Below, in pieces: positions 59,715 to 64,000 of a stretch of DNA of 64,000 nucleotides. The stretch comes from Harmonia axyridis (lineage: Eukaryota; Arthropoda; Insecta; Coleoptera; Coccinellidae). The notes under the pieces are model-generated. The model saw nothing but the letters and a program-made list of their open reading frames with translations. It had not been told where the DNA came from and made no database searches. The translations under genes and the position numbers were made by a program. Location of the stretch: positions 21,057,825-21,121,824 of the forward strand of contig NC_059506.1 in NCBI RefSeq assembly GCF_914767665.1, read 5' to 3'. Position 1 is the stretch's first letter; every line of letters starts with the position of its first letter.

Positions 59715-60357
59715 ATACAATAATAATAATAATGTTTATTCAAAATAAACATGAAAAAATTACAGAGATATTTATTTCGCGGAATATTTACCTGTGCGTA
59801 ATTATAAATAAAAAGTTTTTCTGAAATATTTGAAGAAATATACATTATTTAAATAATTAGTAATGAATTCTTTCCATCCAGACAATATTGTGCCACGTTC
59901 TAGTTCATGTCACTTCCGGGTAAAAGTCCAATCGGATGGGTTTCTAAGATCTATTCAAGGGTGAACATAATTTCAGGGGTAGAGGTGCAATCGGTAGGTA
60001 GATATCCATATTCGGGTTCATAAAATGTCCTCCAACTGTAAATATTAATTTTATTTTTCGTGATTGATTATTCTGTTCATACAATCTCGTTCTTTTTCTA
60101 TTAACCATTGATTAGCCTTTCTTCTGTGATTTTTATTTTTTTTTTCAGATTTTCAGGAATTTTTTGATGTATCCTTGGGGCAAGGTAAAAACAGGATCTT
60201 TGCCCTATCTTTTTTTTTTGCTCTTGGTGTTTGGTAGATATATTCTTTTTTTCTTGTAGAATGAAAATACTCTATTTTATTAAATCTGATATTTCCTTTG
60301 AAGATGTAAATTAAATTAAAGATTTTCCCACAATTTATCTGTTCAAGATGATCCAAC
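59715..60357 (-). mobile_element. 5'-truncated LINE tail, second copy of the 2.3-kb family
   Basis: Minus strand, ends in (ATA)n at 59715. The 3' UTR matches 2275-2690 (TTCCGGGTAAAAGTCCAATC). A 67-aa frame (60356-60153) keeps YIFKGNIRFNKIEYFHSTRK and YQTPRA, with a deletion relative to the first copy. Confidence 0.85.
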
Positions 60358-62440
60358 CTCTGACTATGTATACTTTTCCGCCTACCTCTGTATACTCTTT
60401 CATATATCTGAGGACAACTTATGCACGGAATTAAGAAAATACAGATAAATACGCTTCGATTAAAAACTGTCGATGATGGTTTTCAAATAAAATTACCGGT
60501 TTAACGCATAACACCCATTCGTGGAAACGATTTCTCAGAGAAAAGTTATAATATATTGGATGTCCTTTGAAAAAGTACATATTTCATTGACGGTGAGTTC
60601 GTAATACATGACTTAGTTTGTATCAGAGAATATCACTATCAAGAAACGTTTGTAAAATTGTACATGTTATGTTGTCGTCTTGTAATTTTATTGTTTATGT
60701 CTTATTTTCAGCTGACGTGCTGATGGCCTAGTACCTATGCCGAAATCGATAGTCTTTCTTAGAAGTTTTCATCATTGAACCTTATTGGAGTTCCATCCAT
60801 TGATTATTGAAATTTCATTCATCAAAATTATTTGTAAAATTGATGGAAATGTAAGTATCAGGAATAAATAATTATTTTATTTTTTCTTCAAATCCAATGG
60901 TCGACTTATTTAGATATAAAATTACATTCATCCTTCACATTCAACGAAGATAAATACGTCCATATGATTTGTGTTTTTTTGCAAGTGCGAAAAGATAAGC
61001 AGATGCTCCTTTTTGAAACATGAGTTTAGTGAATTTTCATGAGATTATAATTGATTCGAATTGACAACGAAAAACATATAATTTTTATATACTTTGAATT
61101 TGTGGAAAACGACTGGCTGAATTGGAATTATATTGTAATATCATATCAAACTAAATCACAATAAGAATATTTGGGAATAATGTGTGTTTGTACAGTAGAG
61201 ATGGATTTCATCAAGAAAAATAAAACTCCAAAGAATCTGAAGACTCATCGCTATAAAATAAAGGGACCACAAATTTATGGATGATTACATATGTTGAAGG
61301 TCATCAATTATCAATCGTCGAGGGACATAACCACATAAGGGTAGGAACATTAGAAACTACTAGGCACCCCACAGTTCTTACACTACAAATGAAATTCAGA
61401 CATCCAGGAGAAGGTAAAACCAATAGGCGGCTTCCACAGAAGAAACTCCAAAGGATATCTATTCTCCCTACTCATTGGTCATCTATATAGTGAAGAAAAT
61501 ATACAAAGGTCAGATCATTCCTTTATGAAACTCTTTAATAATTAGAATTCTTTGATTGAGGCTTTTGGACATATATGAAATATTTCATTTTGAATTTATA
61601 TAGTTATATAAAGCTTAATTAATTAAATTAGGTGGCCTTTATCAGGTCAGAATTTATTTTCGAATCTGGAAATTTATATAGGTAATCGTTTTCTACCCTG
61701 ATCCGAATTTGCTAATGTTTTATTTTGTTGAATATTAGGTGAAAAAAATATTGGGTATTGAAAACTTAAAAAGAACTGAGAACTGAGATAGAGAATAATA
61801 TGATAGATAATTTGGATACAGATAGTGATATTTATGAATTTTTCATCCTGGAAACTCTGCTTATACAAGATTACAAAAATTTACTGAATTATGAATGGAT
61901 TAGATCCATAAGACAATTATATAATTAACATCAAAGGTCAATCGTTCCTATTAGTTTATCATCTAGAATTAGAAAACTTAAAAAATGGAAAAATACAATT
62001 TATCAATGCGTACATCTTTTGTTGAATCCTCTAGTTCAAATGTTCTCTTGAGAAGCATCAACGTACCTTGATTTACATAGAGAAAATGCACAGAATGTAA
62101 TCCATTCAAAAACATCTTTGTTGCTATTGTTCACAATAATGATAGCGATGTACAGAAATTAAATTCACATAAGTAGGTACTTGAATTTTAGCTTGAAAAA
62201 TGAATATTTTACTTTGATTCAGTACCTAGTTGTTATAAACTGATGCAAATTATGAAATAGATTGTAGACTTGATATTCTGTGCGAGCGGTATGGTAATCA
62301 GTATAGTAATATAGTAAGTACATGCTATTCATCGATAATTCGTTTCGTAATTAGACTTAGACAGTTTGAATAACACGACAGTGAAGCTGGAGGATCAAAC
62401 TGGCACGATTTGCAATTATGCAAGAAGTTCGAGATGTTTA
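60358..62440. other. Long AT-rich stretch without recognised genes
   Basis: The 69-aa plus frame at 61281-61490 (HNHIRVGTLETTRHPTVL) is open but unrecognised. No terminal repeats or RNAs seen. Confidence 0.35.
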
Positions 62441-63168
62441 ATCCCCTTTAACTTTGTTACTAAAAGAGGTACAAGAAAATGTTTTCTACAAAATTTTCAC
62501 TGAATTGACTAGTGTTTTTAAAATGATTTCACAAAACGAAATATATACAGAGTGGGCAACATATTGATTTTAACTTCATTTTTTCGAATGGAACACCCTA
62601 TATTTTTCTATATTTGACTAGCTCTTTTCCCCTGACTTCGAATATATAACATATGTTTGGTTTATCCCTCTTATTCTGAATTCCACAGAGTTTCAAATTT
62701 TAAGAACCACCTGGCATGCTCAGTTATCAGTTTTCGAGTGATAGGCTGCGATAACTCAAAATGCCCCTTTTAGAGTTATCTCGTTGGCAACAATATGACA
62801 TACGTTTTTCACCATAAATTGGAACTCAAAAAGGGCATTTTGAGTTATCGCAGCCTACCACTTGAAAATTGATTACTAGAGCATGCTAGGTGGTTCTTAA
62901 TATTTGAAACTCTGTAGTACTCAGAATAAGGGAGAAAGGCCAAACATTTGTTATAAATTCGAAATCAGAGGAAAAAGAGCTAGTCAAATGTAGAAAAATA
63001 TACAGGGTGTTCCATTAGAAAAAATGAAGTTGCATGCAATATGTTGCCCACCCTGTATATATTTAATTTTTTGAAATCATTTTAGAAAACGCTAGTCGAT
63101 TTCATGAAACTTTTGTTGGAAACATTTTTTTGTACCTCTTATAGTAACAAAGTTAAAGGGGGGTCAAA
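62441..63168. mobile_element. Inverted-repeat element with nested terminal-repeat core
   Basis: The outer pair AATCCCCTTTAACTTTGTTA and TAACAAAGTTAAAGGGG, with CTACAAAATTTTCACTGAAT-type sequence also mirrored, encloses a TA-flanked core (about 62548-63055) with ends CAGAGTGGGCAACATATTG and CAATATGTTGCCCACCCTG. The core is itself palindromic around GCTGCGATAACTCAAAATGC (62757) and its inverse (62837). No ORF. Confidence 0.8.
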
Positions 63169-63206
63169 TTATGGTGAAAAACCCGGTACATTTTTACATA
63201 TAAAAT

Positions 63207-63802
63207 TTACAAATTCATGGTATCCTTAAGTACTAGAAGTCTTTCTATCATCTTCGATCTTAATTTCAACATTTCTCTTTGTTTCTCATCAAGTTGTTCA
63301 GATTTCAAATTTTTACGTACAAAAATTTGAAATCGGAACAAATTGATGAGAAACAAAGATTTCAAATTTTTACGTACAAAAATTTGAAATAGGAACAAAT
63401 TGATGAGAAACAAAGAGAAATGTTGAAATTTTTACGTACAAAAATTTGAAGGAAAAGCCTTAAGCTTTCTCTGAACATTTTAAGTTTATCAGACTGTGCC
63501 ACATTCTTGAAAACACCAAGGCAGGCTTCGGTGTTATTATGGTTCAAGATACCCAAGAAAATTTGCCTCAAGAACCTTGTTGTTGTATTATCTATTTGTG
63601 TAAATTCGATCACCTGAAAAAAAATTCATTTAGTCTTTTATGAAATCGATGGATATAATTTCAACCTTACCTTCAAGGTTGAGATGGGTAGTCCTTTATT
63701 TAAGAACCGATGTGTCATAAGTCCTGCCAGTGAAGACATACAAGTTGGTTTCTGTTTTTCATTTGCCTTCAATTTATCCCAAATCGAGAATTTCAGAGTT
63801 AG
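63207..63802 (-). pseudogene. NOM1: NOM1 (nucleolar MIF4G-domain protein 1) C-terminal exons, rearranged
   Basis: The upstream exon (63802-63671, after TTTTACAG) encodes LTLKFSIWDKLKANEK...LNKGLPISTLK. A 57-bp GT-AG intron (63670-63614) joins in phase to VIEFTQIDNTTTRFLRQIFL, GVFKNVAQSDKL and MFRESLRLF. FSIWDK, the L-[SP]-[IL]-S-x-LKV-[IV]-EF junction and FRESLRLF are as in the MA3-containing C-terminus of NOM1/Sgd1, nucleolar proteins of 18S rRNA maturation. The expected tail (KSEQLDEKQREMLKLRSKMI to DTMNL-stop at 63207) is present but out of frame, because extra, partly inverted copies of its coding sequence sit at about 63300-63450. Upstream exons lie beyond the window. Could be a damaged allele, an assembly error, or a dead copy. 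Confidence 0.75.
63296..63450 (-). repeat. Tandem and inverted duplications inside the last NOM1 exon
   Basis: AAATTTTTACGTACAAAAAT occurs three times (63306, 63364, 63427), and AATTGATGAGAAACAAAGA twice more beside the original coding AAGTTGTTCAGAT region. Some copies are inverted relative to the coding tail. Each duplication sits on the near-palindrome TTTTTACGTACAAAAA. Confidence 0.85.
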
Positions 63803-63912
63803 CTGTAAAATTATTTTTACAGCTAACTCTGAAATTCTCGATTTGGGAAATTGAAGGCAATAGAAAAACAGAAACCAACTTGTATGTCTTCACTGGCAGG
63901 ACTTATGACACA
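63716..63912. repeat. Near-perfect palindrome made from a NOM1 exon
   Basis: The exon sequence 63716-63810 (CATAAGTCCTGCCAGTGAAG to TTAGCTGTAAAA) is repeated inverted at 63815-63912 with only a few differences and a 4-base centre (TTAT). The plus-strand 65-aa frame here is merely the mirror of the exon. Confidence 0.9.
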
Positions 63913-64000
63913 TCTGTTCTTGAATGAATAGCAAAAATAACAAATATTATATTTGTTATTTTTGATCTACGCTTTCTATTACCGAATGAAATAATTTTCG
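63913..64000. other. Window end, non-coding
   Basis: AT-rich, with a small hairpin AACAAATATTATATTTGTT. Further NOM1 exons, if any, lie outside. Confidence 0.4.

Noticed and set aside
62441..63168. CRISPR-like or satellite array
   Set aside because: The repeats are inverted pairs of one element, not regular direct repeats with spacers; no such array is present anywhere in the window.
63207..63413. A 68-aa repeat protein (LFLINLF-RFQIFVRKNLK units)
   Set aside because: It is the by-product of duplications in the last NOM1 exon, partly read from inverted copies.

Overview
The window reads as a stretch of AT-rich animal nuclear DNA, most probably from an insect. The signs are introns of about 55-60 bp, rosa-like D(41)D and other mariner elements, hAT, copia and several LINE clades, THAP and Crypton-type remnants, and dozens of TA-flanked MITEs that open with ACAGGGTG. 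I see no bacterial-type operons, no CRISPR array, no rRNA and no convincing tRNA. A beetle-like insect is a guess; the order cannot be fixed from this sequence alone.

Host-like content is sparse. The best case is at the right edge (63.2-63.8 kb, minus strand): the 3' end of a gene or pseudogene for NOM1 (nucleolar MIF4G-domain protein 1), damaged by template-switch-like duplications. A GC-rich exon with a signal peptide and a clean splice donor (16.3 kb, minus) looks like the first coding exon of a secreted or membrane protein. A THAP zinc-finger exon with an internal stop lies at 1.2 kb. At 49.4-55.4 kb a giant imperfect inverted repeat carries three copies of a small two-exon, TATA-led gene-like unit. 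Two copies (one per arm) are open and one is broken; I do not recognise the product.

Layout. 0-5 kb: nested palindromic repeat, THAP remnant, LINE tail, deleted rosa-like mariner. 5-16 kb: MITEs, mariner fragments, a 332-bp solo LTR, and an 0.8-kb repeat found again at 58.8 kb. 16-23 kb: the signal-peptide exon, a long-arm MITE, a second rosa-like mariner, a copia integrase remnant, and a LINE whose RT has lost motif A. 24-28 kb: a repeat shared with 36-37 kb, and a Crypton-like tyrosine recombinase flanked by 24-bp inverted repeats. 30-36 kb: a decayed repetitive-protein remnant, a hAT element with transposase C-terminus, two hammerhead-ribozyme-like motifs 284 bp apart, and a hAT-type MITE. 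39-43 kb: an RLE-type LINE remnant, then a rosa-like mariner split by a 1.5-kb LTR-like insertion with target-site duplication. 45-47.5 kb: another LINE. 47.5-55.4 kb: the promoter-related repeat family and the giant inverted repeat. 56-63 kb: long-arm MITEs, repeat copies, a LINE tail. 63-64 kb: the NOM1 remnant.

The elements are not a working set. Almost every mobile element is truncated, internally deleted or frameshifted, and several are nested, which gives a relative order of insertion (MITE into one arm of the giant repeat; LTR-like element into mariner). The points that most deserve follow-up are the triplicated gene-like unit in the giant inverted repeat, the hammerhead-like pair, the recombinase with terminal inverted repeats, and the rearranged NOM1 end.
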